Notes: a model not told the origin generated them from the sequence alone. A stretch of 64,000 nucleotides of DNA from Rhabditoides inermis (GCA_963966185.1 CAWZYM010000253.1:1368001-1432000), one strand, 5' to 3'; shown: positions 1 through 11,084, numbered from the stretch's first letter. Program-made: numbers and translations.

Positions 1-4
1 GCAG

Positions 5-2070
5 TTGGAAATCAACTTTCCACTACACACCCATTCAGAAAATGCCTGTGTATGACATCGTCCGTCTACTCCTTTTCGTTGATGTTTTCGAGAGAAGCGT
101 GTTTTTCATTCACGACGTGCCGAGTTACCTCTTACAAGAATCAATCGCAGGTCAGTTGTCAGACATCAAAACAGTAAACATTTTAAACAGACAATGTAAT
201 CTTGTTTGATCTTCACGTTTGGGGTCGATTTTGTTCTTGTCAAACAAACATTCTTTCGAAATTGTATTAACGTGGAAAAATAGTTGGTAACTTTCATGAT
301 TTTTACTGCGCGAACAGAACATCAAAAGGCTCGGCTTTATTTAAAGAGAACGTAAACGAACGTAAACGTAAACTCGGCTTTATTTAAAGAGAACGTAAAC
401 GACTCCTTCCTGAAGGGAATAACACATTGTCCGGATACATCCTTTAATATATTCCTATCAACTCAGATCCTGTCTGGACAAAACTTCTCGTGTTCCTGGT
501 CAACATCCACTGGTTTCAGCAAACACTCGAGTTGCTCACTATTGCTTTTTTGATATTGATCGCAATTGTTTGGCCGCTCAAGTTTAGGTAGTTGTAGTTC
601 AACAACAAAAAAGACTCAACGATTTGCACTTAGAATGATCGAGCGTCGGCACTACCTATTCGCTGTTCTCTTCAACTTCTTTCTCTCTGTTCTGATCACA
701 GCTCCTCTAGTCACCAGCTGTTGTGCGTTGGTATTTGTTGTGAGCAGAGACGCGTTTTGGACGTTTGACACATCCCGGCCAGGCTTCTTCGTGTACGGCC
801 TTATCGATCAGGCTGTTACGGTATTCATGTTTTCATGTTTTCATGTTATAATAGTTTAATAGTTTAACAGTTCATTACTGTGTTGAGTACTTGACATGCG
901 CATTATGGGAAACATAAAAGAGGTTTCGGTAATTTTAGACATGGGATGCAAATGTTTTAACGCTGTTAGGGTCCCGACAGACTTTTTGTAAAACGTAGTC
1001 GTAAATATTGACTTTTGAGTATTCAGGTGCAATATAGAATTTCGAAATCGTATACGAATCGTAAATCGTAGAATTCTACGATTAGGAGTCGTAGGAGGCG
1101 TCAGAATCGTACGATTCCGGAAACAAATACGAATCGTTGAAGTCTGCCGGTCTCTCAGATTAGTGATGATGTTTATAATTAAGTGATTTTAGCTCATTAT
1201 AACGTTTGTCATGTTGAATGTATCTAAGAAACACAACATAAACTAGACTGAGACAATAGAAAACAAGTTCCTTACTATTTGGCTGTGGGAGTTGATGCAC
1301 CTCGGAAGTGTACGATTTCTGTCACGAAATCGTATGTACGATTTCTGTCTACTCTAAACGCAACATACAAAACATCTATCTAGTTCGAACAAATAGGTCA
1401 CTTTGAATTCCATAAATACTATATATACACATTGAAGCATCTTCATCACAAAGATTTCTAACAAAGCTGTTCGTTTCACAATTCTTATACGATTCGGTGC
1501 TGATTACCCTTTACAAAAAGTTTGCCGGGTATCTTACTGAATACACATTAGTAGAGAATGTGGATTGAAACGAGGGCTTCCCAAACAAAACCATAAATGG
1601 TCACCTTTGAATTTGATTGCAGTATGGATCGCTGGCAATCACGGCGATTATGGTGATCTTTATCGGTGTGAAAATCAAGCAGAGAGAGAAAAAGAAACCA
1701 GGTGAGTCAATGGCTAATCTGATGGAAATTATTTGCATATTCAGTAAACAACCAACGAGCTATCCCGCAACGCCGAAAAATGAACTCGGTGCAACGCCGA
1801 CTCCTGCTAGGGTTCATTTACATATTCAGCGTCCTTGTCGTCAACGGCGTATTATTTTACGGCTTGAATGAGTTGATCGGCGACGGATGACAAATGCAAA
1901 GCCTCGTTTTCAGTCAGTGGTGGGTTTTCTACGCGAGAATGCCGATGGAGACACTATTCCACACAAAATGGAGTGTATTCATTCTCACTGCGGACAACAT
2001 GGACAAGTCTGTGAAAAGACTACTCAAAAAAATGTTTTGTTGTTCGTCTTCCCTGCATTCACAACAGTAA
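5..2070 (+). CDS. Serpentine 7TM chemoreceptor, 5' end outside the window
   Basis: Partial gene of a nematode chemoreceptor-type GPCR. Exons by frame and splice sites: 5-150, 467-581, 634-820, 1623-1701, 1745-1871 and 1914-2070 (TAA). All phases close. The protein shows long hydrophobic segments (LLTIAFLILIAIVWPLK; YLFAVLFNFFLSVLI; FIYIFSVLVVNGVLFYG) separated by short basic loops, and a basic tail SVKRLLKKMF that ends in CCSSSLHSQQ. This fits helices 3 to 7 of a serpentine receptor. The N-terminal exons lie before base 1. The intron at 821-1622 is unusually long for this gene. I could not assign a class (srt, srz, srv or another). Membrane location and a sensory role are inferred from the family. 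Confidence 0.72.
331..400. repeat. Short direct duplication in receptor intron
   Basis: A unit of about 29 bp beginning CTCGGCTTTATTTAAAGAG occurs twice, near 331 and near 370, separated by further AACGTAAACG motifs. It lies inside the 151-466 intron of the serpentine receptor gene. No coding potential is visible. Confidence 0.8.
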
Positions 2071-3090
2071 CACTGAGTCATGTGCCAGCATTTATTTTTT
2101 GTAGGAAACGTGTGTGCGTTTCCTGTTTTTCCAAACGGTACAATTTCGTGTTTTGTTGTTTTGTATCACACACCATTTCTGCTTGTACAAGTTGAAATCG
2201 TTTCGGTAATTTTCTTCATTGAGACATTCGATACTAGCCAGTATATTTTACTTGGAAGTACTTTTTTTGTAAATACAATCTGTTTTCTTTTCTTTTTCAA
2301 ACGTCGTTTCACGAAATGATGTTCACGTTCCCGATTCGGGCTGCTGCTAAAAAGACGCGGCTAAAAAGGCTATGATACAAGTCGAGTAAGTACGTGAAAA
2401 ATGCGTGGGCTATGCGCACGGAATGCGTGCAATAAAATCGTGATACACGATGGCGTGGGTATTGCTTGCGTAGAAAATGCTAGTTAACACTTACCGTCAC
2501 GGCCCGGCCGCAGTGTCACTCATTCGTCAACTGACCGGTAAACCAGGAGAGCCGCTGTTGCGAGTATTTCCGAGCGGAAGACTTCTAACTTCTAATACGT
2601 TCATCGTAAAGCAAGTAAAACTGTGTAAATCGTGAATCATTCGTGATCACTCGATTTACAGGAAGTGACCCCTGTGCAATTTACAGCAAGAGACGCTTTT
2701 ACACACGATGTTCCTGTGTTTTACAGCAAGTGTCGCATTTGACCCAGCCGAACACTTTTCCTGTCATTCACAGGAAGTGTCGAGAAGGGAAATGAAGTTG
2801 TTTTGTTGTTTCATGCAAACAGGTTCACATATGTACAACAGACGTGACACTGTGCAGAACAGAAACATAAAACTTCTGACGTAGAAAAGGATCTCTGAGC
2901 GGTCTTCTCTAGTACAGTTTCTAACTGAGTGTCATTGTTTTGAAAGTCTTATTGTCGGATGAGTAACCTTTTCGCCATCAGTAATGGCTCTGTCCTATCA
3001 ATGTTGACTTTTATTGAAAATTTCAAAGAAATCAGTAGTTTTCATGGAAATGGAAAATTTCATTGCAATTATATCCAACACTTCTGCATC
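2071..3090. other. Intergenic stretch with short repeats
   Basis: No gene is recognisable. From about 2655 to 2785 a motif of the form TTTACAG(C/G)AAG followed by a GAC/GTC-like trinucleotide occurs four times at irregular spacing. The last copy forms an inverted pair with an upstream ACACTTTTCCTGT, a possible small hairpin near 2746-2782. Confidence 0.5.
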
Positions 3091-3880
3091 AGTTTTATGT
3101 TAAAGTTGGAATCAGATCTTCCTCGCATCGCTAAGTTTTTCATTGAGAGACAAATGAAACTGTCCGTTTCTAAATGTGAATGTATGCATTTCGGCAAAAA
3201 CAATCCTGAGAATTCGTACACTTGTGAGGGTCAACCTTTACGCTCGGTGCGAAATATACGCGATTTAGGTATTCAACTCAATTTCGATCTCAGTCCTGAC
3301 AGTCATGTTTCAAAACAAGTACGGAAAGCATCTGCTCTTGCTATTCTTGTTCCGCGTACTTTCTCCTACTCTAAAGACCTATACGAAAAAATTTAATTCA
3401 CAAAATCAGACCGATTCTTGAATACGGCAGTGAAGTATTGTGTCTGATGACTAAAACTTTCACGAATGCATTAGAAAAGACACAAAAAAGTTCACGAAAG
3501 CAATATTTCCTAAAATGAGCTATGCGAGCCGTCTTGAGTCTCTCCAACTTGAAACACTATATATGCGTAGAATTAAAAACAACATCACCCTAGCACATAG
3601 CTATATGTATGGATATATCAAGTCTCAAAACCCTTTTAACGTCATAGATTCCAACTCAAGATCATCTAGGAACCGTTCTAATGGGTATAAACTTTACAGT
3701 AGCGCTTAAAATACCATTCAACAATCCTTCATACTTTATTCAGTTGTTAAAACTTGCTTCCTCATAAAGTGGAACTTGCTTCCTCATAACGTTGTAAAAA
3801 TCTTCGATGAACACCAATTCAGAAAGAGCTTAAATAATCATATAAATTTCCATACCAAAAATGAGACTATTTCGAGTTCA
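3091..3880 (+). mobile_element. Degenerate non-LTR retrotransposon fragment (3' part of reverse transcriptase ORF)
   Basis: Conceptual translation in shifting frames matches the end of the reverse transcriptase ORF of non-LTR elements. Visible are a block with LSVSKCECMHFGKNNP and RDLGIQLNFDLSPDSHVSKQ (about 3156-3315), then RLESLQLETLYMRR (about 3530-3570), and a terminal block with WNLLPHNVVKIF (about 3770-3810). These correspond to the thumb and C-terminal region of LINE-type reverse transcriptases. At least two frame changes and internal stops are present, so it is a dead copy without 5' half or catalytic YxDD segment. The exact clade is not assigned. Confidence 0.8.
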
Positions 3881-3881
3881 C

Positions 3882-4271
3882 TTAAAGGAACAGTGGCGAC
3901 TAAATTCTGCATTTAGCTCTCTTGAACGCGCATTACCACTCATGCAAAACATTTGCCGTAGACAGGACTCGAACCGGCGAGGTCTGTGCCACTACGGCGC
4001 ACACACGCATTGAGCCACATAGTAAGTGAACGAGCTCCTTTCGTCTGGGATTATAAGTTCTATCGCCAGTTCTGCAGTATTGAAGAGTTCAACGGAATGG
4101 AAGTCGTGGCGGGACCAATTTTGAGTTTGAAAAAAATTGTTGCAACAGCGAGTTGCAACATTTGAACGCAACGGATAATCGTTGTTCTTTCTCACAAATC
4201 GATTGAGATTTGGGTTAAAATGATTCTTTCGATCATTCCGGGTCAAAAATAAGTCTCCAGTGTACCTTTAA
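3882..4271. mobile_element. TTAA-flanked MITE with tRNA-like A and B boxes
   Basis: Terminal inverted repeats AGGAACAGTGGCGACT (from 3886) and its imperfect reverse complement AGTCTCCAGTGTACCT (to 4267) are bounded on both sides by TTAA (3882-3885 and 4268-4271). That is the signature of TTAA-targeting (piggyBac-like) or TA-targeting elements. The 382-bp interior encodes nothing convincing. On the minus strand it carries TGGCTCAATGC and GGTTCGAGTCC, resembling RNA polymerase III A and B boxes and followed by CTACGGC. It inserted directly next to the retrotransposon fragment. Confidence 0.68.
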
Positions 4272-5209
4272 CATACAAGACCTCACTAATTTCTAAAATA
4301 TGAAGCTGGGGAACTTCTTATTCATAAGTGGTGGCAAGGCAAACGGCACACATGGACCGTTTTTCTCACTCACTTTTATCTCGTTTCGGGTGATGAGACT
4401 GCACTTTTCCTGCATAGATCATGTTAACTCTGATTTCTGGGGAGAAAAGCGGTTGCACCGGGTATGTAGCAGGGATACGGACCGACGAAGGGGGCTGCTG
4501 TGCCGCCCGATCATCTTATTGTATTTCTTTCTATCCCGTGTTTTCACAACAAATGCATATAAATAAAACTATGATTATTAAAAAAAAATTGAAAAAAGAT
4601 GAATCTTTGAATGAAAATGATAAAGAAATGGTGTAAAATTTCAATGAGAATTTCATTGAAACGGTGAAAAATTCATTTAAAAATTCACCCTTTCATTTTC
4701 ATTTTCATTGAAACTTTCACACTTTCAATGAAATATTCACAGTGTCAATGAAATTGCATTGCTTTCATTGAAATTTTCATCGTTTTCATGGAGTTTTTCA
4801 TTGAAAGTCAACATTGATAGGACACAGCCAATATCAATATGCTCACTGAATATTGATCAGGAGAACATGGATTCTCAGCCTCTAGGGATATGGAATGGTG
4901 AAGCGTACGAACTTTTCTTTTACATTTGTTTATTCACATTTACATTTTGTCCTCACTCAGATAACTGACACCGAACATCTCCTGATTGGGAATCTCGTAG
5001 AGGATGAGTTTTGTAGTAATGCGAATCTGTTTACGTGATACGGGTAAGAAGTTTTGTTACTTGTGGTTGATGGCCTACTTACGAAGTTGAGATCGCAATG
5101 CCATCCGCTACTACTGATCCATCACACTACTTTGCAAAACTGCAAATCATCATCATGCGTTAGCCGATTTCCGCATAGCTTGCGCGGTACACGCCCAACA
5201 GACATCTCT
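4272..5209. other. Intergenic, AT-rich with TTTCATTGAAA palindromes
   Basis: No gene is supported. Between about 4640 and 4806 the 11-bp palindrome TTTCATTGAAA and variants recur many times in both phases, interspersed with ATTCAC. The rest is unremarkable AT-rich sequence. Confidence 0.6.
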
Positions 5210-5218
5210 CTCTCTCAC

Positions 5219-5291
<73 letters not shown>
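5210..5291. repeat. (TC)n microsatellite
   Basis: About 80 bp of nearly pure CT dinucleotide repeat upstream of the first collagen gene. Confidence 0.95.
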
Positions 5292-5292
<1 letters not shown>

Positions 5293-5499
5293 CCGTTGAC
5301 TGACCGCCATCGCCATGCCACCCGCTGTTCACGGTAAGTGTCCTACAGGCGTTCCAAGGACAGGCTGAAAGTATTTAAATGGAACAGAGCCGACTCAACT
5401 TCGCTGCAGTTTCGCAACTCTCAAATCACGGTGAGCCGCCAAAGACACTTCAACTAGAGACGACGTTGTTTTCTGTGCATGTTTCACAGTGTTTTGCAG

Positions 5500-6453
5500 A
5501 TGTCTGACATGAAGAAGCTTGAGGCTGCGGCGGCGTCTCTTCGTCGGGTTGCTTTCGTGGGAGTGTCCCTCTCCACTATGGCCACTCTCGTCTGTGTTCT
5601 CTCTGTGCCCATGCTCTATTCCTATCTGCAACACATGCAGTCTGCCATGCAACACGAGGTCGACTTCTGCAAGAGCCGATCCGGAAACATGTGGAGGGAG
5701 GTCACCAAGACACAGGTGCGCAGAGAAAGAAAGAGTGAGAGAGAGAGAGAGAGAGAGAGAAAACCAGTGGGAGAAAGATGACGTCATCCGTTTCAGGTGA
5801 TGGCACAGGTGACTGGAGGCAGTGTGAGGTCGAAGCGTCAGTCCGGAGGCGAGTCCGGAGGCTGCTGCGGATGCGGAGTGAGCGGACCCGGACCCATGGG
5901 ACCTCCCGGACCCGATGGAATGCCTGGCATGGACGGAACCCCCGGAGCCCCCGGACAGAACGGACCCGACGGACCCCCCTCCACCCCCGCTCCCCAAAAG
6001 GACCACTGCTTCACTTGCGCCGATTCCCCCAGTGGAGCCCCTGGACAGCCCGGACCCAAGGGACCTCGTGGAAACAACGGTATGCCTGGTGGTCCCGGCC
6101 CGTCCGGAGCGCCCGGAGCTGCTGGACCTCCCGGACCTCCCGGACCCGGTGGAATGAACGGAATGCCCGGAAAGGCCGGATCCCCTGGAGCCCCCGGAAA
6201 GATGATCACTATGGCTATGCCCAGTGGCCAGCCCGGAAAGCCCGGACCCGCCGGACCCCCGGGACCCTCTGGAATGCCCGGATCTCCCGGAAAGCCCGGA
6301 AAGATGGGAGCGATGGGAATGCCGGGAGACGCGGGAAAGCCTGGATCTCCTGGACTGCCCGGACCGAACGGACAGAACGGACCCGACGGAGGCTCTGGAA
6401 ACGGAGGCTCGTGCGACCACTGCCCCCCTCCCCGCACCGCACCCGGATACTGA
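5500..6453 (+). CDS. Cuticle collagen, copy 1
   Basis: A nematode cuticle collagen, secreted by the epidermis and cross-linked into the exoskeleton. Exons 5500-5715 and 5797-6453 give 290 residues. Order: short cytosolic head with MSDMKKLE; signal-anchor segment with [19 protein letters not shown] (nematode cuticle collagen N-terminal domain, about residues 15-65); furin-type site RSKR near residue 84; short Cys cluster CCGCG; Gly-X-Y blocks interrupted by a second Cys knot around CFTC; final Cys pair in [14 protein letters not shown]. The ATG directly follows TTTTGCAG, a likely trans-splice acceptor. The intron contains a (GA)n run. A polyadenylation signal AATAAA lies at 6518. It is near-identical to the copy at 9673-10614. 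The exact col gene number cannot be given. Confidence 0.96.
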
Positions 6454-6517
6454 ACCCACTCTACAACACCTCTCTAGCTTATTCAGGAATGTCGTTTCAT
6501 TGTCAATCAGGTTTCAA

Positions 6518-6523
6518 AATAAA
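6518..6523 (+). terminator. AATAAA polyadenylation signal of collagen copy 1
   Basis: AATAAA lies 65 bp after the collagen stop codon. It is the last segment shared with the second copy; similarity ends immediately after it. Confidence 0.8.
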
Positions 6524-7900
6524 GTTTTGTTTAACAAAGTGTGTTCACCCGTACAGTTTTACCAAAGTTTTTTTTTTCTTTCACATTTCTCTTCAGCGGT
6601 TACAGTCCGCTGTCAGTAGCTACAGTCTTCAGCTTGACTGCTGGTCTGATTGATGTATTTTATAACTAATGCTACAGAAACTGGGTAACTATACTGTTTA
6701 AGTGAGTCTTGTTTCAAGAATCATGAATATAATATGCGTCGAATAGGAAACCACACTATCACACCACCACACCACCACACCATCACACTACTACACCACT
6801 CACACAACCCACACCACCACTCCTGTACACCACTACACCACCCACACTACATATAGGAAATCACACCACTCACACCACCACACCACCAAACTACCACACC
6901 ATCACATAATCAGTCGTGGTGAATAGTTTGGTTGCGCTAAGTTGTGATGGTGTGATGGTGTGATGATGTGATGGTGTGGTGGTGCGGTGGTGTAAGTGGT
7001 GTGGTGGTGTGATGGTGTGATGGTGTGAACTCCATTTTGCCATAATATGCCATGGTTTCATAGGGCTTCCACAAAACTTACCTTTTTGGATATGTTCTAG
7101 CCACGATATTCTGGTCGTGAGAATACAGTACTCACGTGACGCACACAAGTGTTATGGGCGAACGTGATTGAGGAAAAAAGAGATCGCTGACTGAGATATA
7201 AGTATCGAGAGTAGAGTGTGCGCTAGACTCGTAAGACAGATGGTATGTAAGACATATCATGATGTTGTTGTGACTTTGTGGCGTGCGTTTTATTCTGGTC
7301 CGTCTGATTAGTTTTGTAATTTATTGATAGTATATTATTGGTTTCTTTGCCAAAACTAATGTTTTGTATACCATGCATGCATAACATAACAGTTGTGCAC
7401 ATTTCGAAATACTTTCTATGCAGCGGAGTACTCTCTCACTCATACATTTATGGAAAGCTATTATCTCTTATCAGTTGCAATCATTCTGACGTTTGGTTTC
7501 GACCAAAAGTCGTTCATGATATCACATAGTTCACAACCAATAATTTAGATCGAAGATGTTGTGAGCAATATCGAGCGTAACATGGTACTAAATTTGTATG
7601 ATATTTTAAAACATTTGTTTTAAAACAAATAACAAGAATGTATTACCTGACGTTACCTGTTTTACAACGTTAGTGCTCAAAAAACGAATGCAGTCGTTAC
7701 AAATCGAAACCTGCATAACTTGGACATCTAACACTTTCTCTTTTCCTAAAGTCAAGGTTCCGGCTGTCATGACAGTTCGAGAAACATTACGCAACTCATT
7801 AAAAAAATTTAGTGTTTTGAATGTACGGTGCACTAAAATGTTCTAGTCTCAGATGTTCGAGTTGAAATAAGCACGAATGAGTTTATCGGTGATTGTGACA
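6524..7900. other. Intergenic region between collagen copy 1 and the DUF19 gene
   Basis: No gene is supported. It contains a CACCA/TGGTG repeat hairpin (separate entry); the remainder is AT-rich. Confidence 0.6.
6751..7028. repeat. Inverted CACCA / TGGTG simple-repeat arms
   Basis: The left arm (about 6751-6905) is an imperfect ACACCACC/ACCATCAC repeat. The right arm (about 6941-7028) is its complement, GGTGTGATGGTGTGG. A 35-bp spacer separates the arms, so the region can fold into a long hairpin. Confidence 0.85.
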
Positions 7901-8941
7901 CTAGTGCTGCAGCACTCGCTCAGCGCGGTTGACGGCAGAAGGCGAGGCGCACTTGTTGAGTCGGGAAGAGCACGAGTCGTCGGCTGGAAACGAAGAATTG
8001 CTGCTGTCTCTCTCCCCACCCTCACTCACATGCTCGGATGCTGACGATGTCGGCGTTGCAGCTGAGTGCCGCCGCCCCCGCGTCGCACTTCTCCCCGTAG
8101 ATGGCAGACTCGCACGAGATGAACGTGTCATACGCCCTGCAACACACTCAAGTATAGACGACAAAAACATGAACTCCAGTCGCGACGCACTGACAAAACG
8201 TGGCAGCTCGAGTGAGGGCTCAATTAGCTATTTAGTGCTATTCTAATGTGAGTGTAGATGAGGACGCACGGGCACAGGTCGCCTCCCTTGCTGATGGCGG
8301 CGCGGAGAGCGTAGACGCACTGCTTGAGTGGAATGGCCGCCTCGTCCCGCGCCTTCTGCATGCAGTAGTACTCACGCGACAGCACTGAAACACTGCTGCT
8401 GCACACTGAGTAGCAACCGGTTGGCACTCACGCGAGTATCCCGCCTGGCACTCGTACTTCATGACGGCCAGATCAGCCCAGTAGTGGACGGCCTCGGCCT
8501 GCGTCGACGCCACGTTGTCCAGTCCGGCAGCGTTGCCCAGGCAGTCGATGCCGGACAGACACGCGATCAGCGTCTTGGCCGGGCTGCGAGAGTGGCTCGT
8601 CACTCGAACCGGCCCTCTCCCCACTCACTCGCACAGCGTGTCCACGGGCTTGCTGCTCGCGGCCAGCGCCTTGTCCCGGTACTCTTTGAACTCCGCAAAG
8701 AACGGCAGCGGATCGTTATAGGGGGTGATCTGAAGGGACGCCGCATGAGTGGGCGGGACATGGCTGATGCGTACCCCGTACTCGGAGATGTACTCCATGT
8801 AGCAGTAGCGGATCGATTGCGTGTCGGTCGATCCGCAGTACGCAGCCGCGCAGCCGAGCAGCACTGAACAGGGAACACATCAATGGTGTGGGCAATCTGC
8901 TTTCTAGACTAACCACTGAGTAGACAGACGGAACGCATCAT
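7901..8941 (-). CDS. T20D4.11-like (DUF19) secreted protein
   Basis: Seven exons: 8914-8941, 8775-8863, 8629-8729, 8432-8583, 8270-8384, 8030-8136 and 7901-7983, giving 224 residues with all phases closing. An N-terminal signal peptide MMRSVCLLSVLLGCAAA precedes a Cys-rich domain with CLSGIDCLGNAAG, a YWADLAVMKYECQAGY segment, and later CMQ, CVYAL, DLCP, FISCES and EKCDAG. The spaced Cys pairs and the YECxxGY motif are typical of the nematode T20D4.11-like domain family, whose function is unknown. A TATA-like CTATATAAG lies about 35 bp upstream of the start. The gene sits between two inverted collagen copies. Family assignment is by eye. Confidence 0.85.
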
Positions 8942-8975
8942 GATACAGTTCATGCACTCATGGTGGCGGGTGGGG

Positions 8976-8984
8976 CTTATATAG
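8976..8984 (-). promoter_or_regulatory. TATA box of the DUF19 gene
   Basis: CTATATAAG on the minus strand, 35 bp before the first ATG of the secreted protein gene. Confidence 0.6.
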
Positions 8985-9072
8985 GTATGCTGACAGAGTG
9001 ACAAATGGTGATAAGGCTACACTACTCTCGTCACATGGACTCGACTTCTGGTATCTGGCTGCTCTCACTATA

Positions 9073-9104
<32 letters not shown>

Positions 9105-9602
9105 CGCTTCTCACTAATGTAAAACACACCGCGTGAATCATGAATTATGAAAAACAATATCGAAACGCGTCTTGTTTTTTGAAATCATGAATATGATGTA
9201 TTTCACATATTTGGAAATGTAAGTTTTCTTCGAAATTTTGCCGCTCTTAAAAAAATTGTGGTCAAGTGTCCAAGTGTCATACATATGTCATGGCTATATC
9301 TGAGAAACTGAAACACACGTACACAAAATGGAATGATATAAACCACTTCTTAGCGTTTTCGTTTAAAATGAAAAGTGATTTCACTTGTATGAAGTATGAT
9401 ATTTTTACGTGACATTCGTTGAAGAGTGGTATCCTTTCAGGTAATTAGTTAATTTGTGAAAAAGTTTGCAGAAAAAAACACCGAAAACCAAAAACGTAAT
9501 CATGTTGTGGAAATAGTTCCGTTTCCAGCAAAAAAAAAATAATGTAGGGACCATGTTCACGTTGTCCGCGTTCCATACTATCAGAAAATTGAAATAATAT
9601 TG
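8985..9602. other. Intergenic, between DUF19 gene and collagen copy 2
   Basis: No gene is seen. Contains the (CT)n(CG)n tract at 9073-9107; otherwise AT-rich. Confidence 0.6.
9073..9107. repeat. (CT)n followed by (CG)n tract
   Basis: Eight CT units pass directly into about nine CG units. Alternating CG of this length can adopt Z-DNA. Confidence 0.9.
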
Positions 9603-9608
9603 TTTATT
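9603..9608 (-). terminator. AATAAA polyadenylation signal of collagen copy 2
   Basis: AATAAA on the minus strand, 65 bp after the stop, in the same position relative to the stop as in copy 1. Confidence 0.75.
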
Positions 9609-9672
9609 TTGAAACCTGATTGACAATGAAACGACATTCCTGAATAATCTAAAGAGGTGTTGTAGAGTGGGT

Positions 9673-10614
9673 TCAGTATCCGGGTGCGGTGCGGGGAGGG
9701 GGGCAGTGGTCGCACGAGCCTCCGTTTCCAGAGCCTCCGTCGGGTCCGTTCTGTCCGTTCGGTCCGGGCAGTCCAGGAGATCCAGGCTTTCCCGCGTCTC
9801 CCGGCATTCCCATCGCTCCCATCTGTCCAGGCTTTCCGGGAGATCCGGGCATTCCAGAGGGTCCCGGGGGTCCGGCGGGTCCGGGCTTTCCGGGCTGGCC
9901 ACTGGGCATAGCCATAGTGATCATCTTTCCGGGGGCTCCAGGGGATCCGGCCTTTCCGGGCATTCCGTTCATTCCACCGGGTCCGGGAGGTCCGGGAGGT
10001 CCAGCAGCTCCGGGCGCTCCGGACGGGCCGGGACCACCAGGCATACCGTTGTTTCCACGAGGTCCCTTGGGTCCGGGCTGTCCAGGGGCTCCACTGGGGG
10101 AATCGGCGCAAGTGAAGCAGTAGTCCTTTTGGGGAGCGGGGGTGGAGGGGGGTCCGTCGGGTCCGTTCTGTCCGGGGGCTCCGGGGGTTCCGTCCATGCC
10201 AGGCATTCCATCGGGTCCGGGAGGTCCCATGGGTCCGGGTCCGCTCACTCCGCATCCGCAGCAGCCTCCGGACTCGCCTCCGGACTGACGCTTCGACCTC
10301 ACACTGCCTCCAGTCACCTGAGCCATCACCTGAAACGGATGACGTCATCTTTCTCCCACTGGTTCTCTCTCTCTTTCTCTCTTTCTTTCTCTGCGCACCT
10401 GTGTCTTGGTGACCTCCCTCCACATGTTTCCGGATCGGCTCTTGCAGAAGTCGACCTCGTGTTGCATGGCAGACTGCATGTGTTGCAGATAGGAATAGAG
10501 CATGGGCACAGAGAGAACACAGACGAGAGTGGCCATAGTGGAGAGGGACACTCCCACGAAAGCAACCCGACGAAGAGACGCCGCCGCCGCCTCAAGCTTC
10601 TTCACGTCAGACAT
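9673..10614 (-). CDS. Cuticle collagen, copy 2 (inverted duplicate)
   Basis: Exons 10399-10614 and 9673-10329, 290 residues, the same architecture as copy 1: signal-anchor domain, RSKR cleavage site, Gly-X-Y blocks, Cys clusters and terminal [13 protein letters not shown]. Only three amino-acid differences from copy 1 were seen: V for M at residue 4, Y for H beside the CFTC motif, and Q for K in the PGKMGAMG segment. The intron is shorter and its GA run reduced. The 3' UTR matches copy 1 up to the AATAAA (9603-9608 on the minus strand), whereas the sequence upstream of the ATG does not match. The promoter contains an alternating TA run at 10709-10722. The ATG follows ACTTGCAG, a probable trans-splice acceptor. 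Confidence 0.96.
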
Positions 10615-10708
10615 CTGCAAGTGAAGTGGTGAGGCAAATGCGGGAAGGAATGATGGTTACCTTTCCAGTAAAAGTGGTGAAGTGACTTGCCAGTGACTCT
10701 TCGCCGCA

Positions 10709-10722
10709 TATATATATATATA
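10709..10722 (-). promoter_or_regulatory. TA-rich promoter element of collagen copy 2
   Basis: TATATATATATATA lies about 95 bp upstream of the start codon. It is not present at the matching position of copy 1, consistent with the copies having different promoters. Confidence 0.45.
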
Positions 10723-11084
10723 CCGGGCAGCTTGTCCTTCGAACAGTCACTGATGGTCAGGTATGTGAGTGTGGCCGTGAAATAGAGAGAGAGTGGGCGA
10801 GATAGTGTGCGGTTCGGAGAGAGCGCTGATTACTATGCGCCTTTGAAATCGGCTAAGCGAACGCGCGTTTCAGTGTGATTGATCAGTTGTGTATGTGACA
10901 TATGCGCGAGGAAGTAGGCCGAAATGTGATGGGGTACGAATCACACAAAACTGCTGGGTGTAGTATTCGTTCACAATAGCTCGCGTAAGGCATCAGATCA
11001 CAATCTAGAAATGCTTTATCGACATTATACAGATCAAACAACAGACTACTGCCAACCTATAGTTGAAAATCCATTGTCGGTGTG
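10723..11084. other. Intergenic between collagen copy 2 and the MSP-domain gene
   Basis: No coding or RNA feature is recognised. Confidence 0.5.

Noticed and set aside
5395..6653. Several long open frames overlapping collagen copy 1 in other frames
   Set aside because: Shadow frames caused by the Gly-X-Y repeat composition; only the two-exon frame has the collagen N-terminal domain and Cys pattern. The same applies at 9405-10632.
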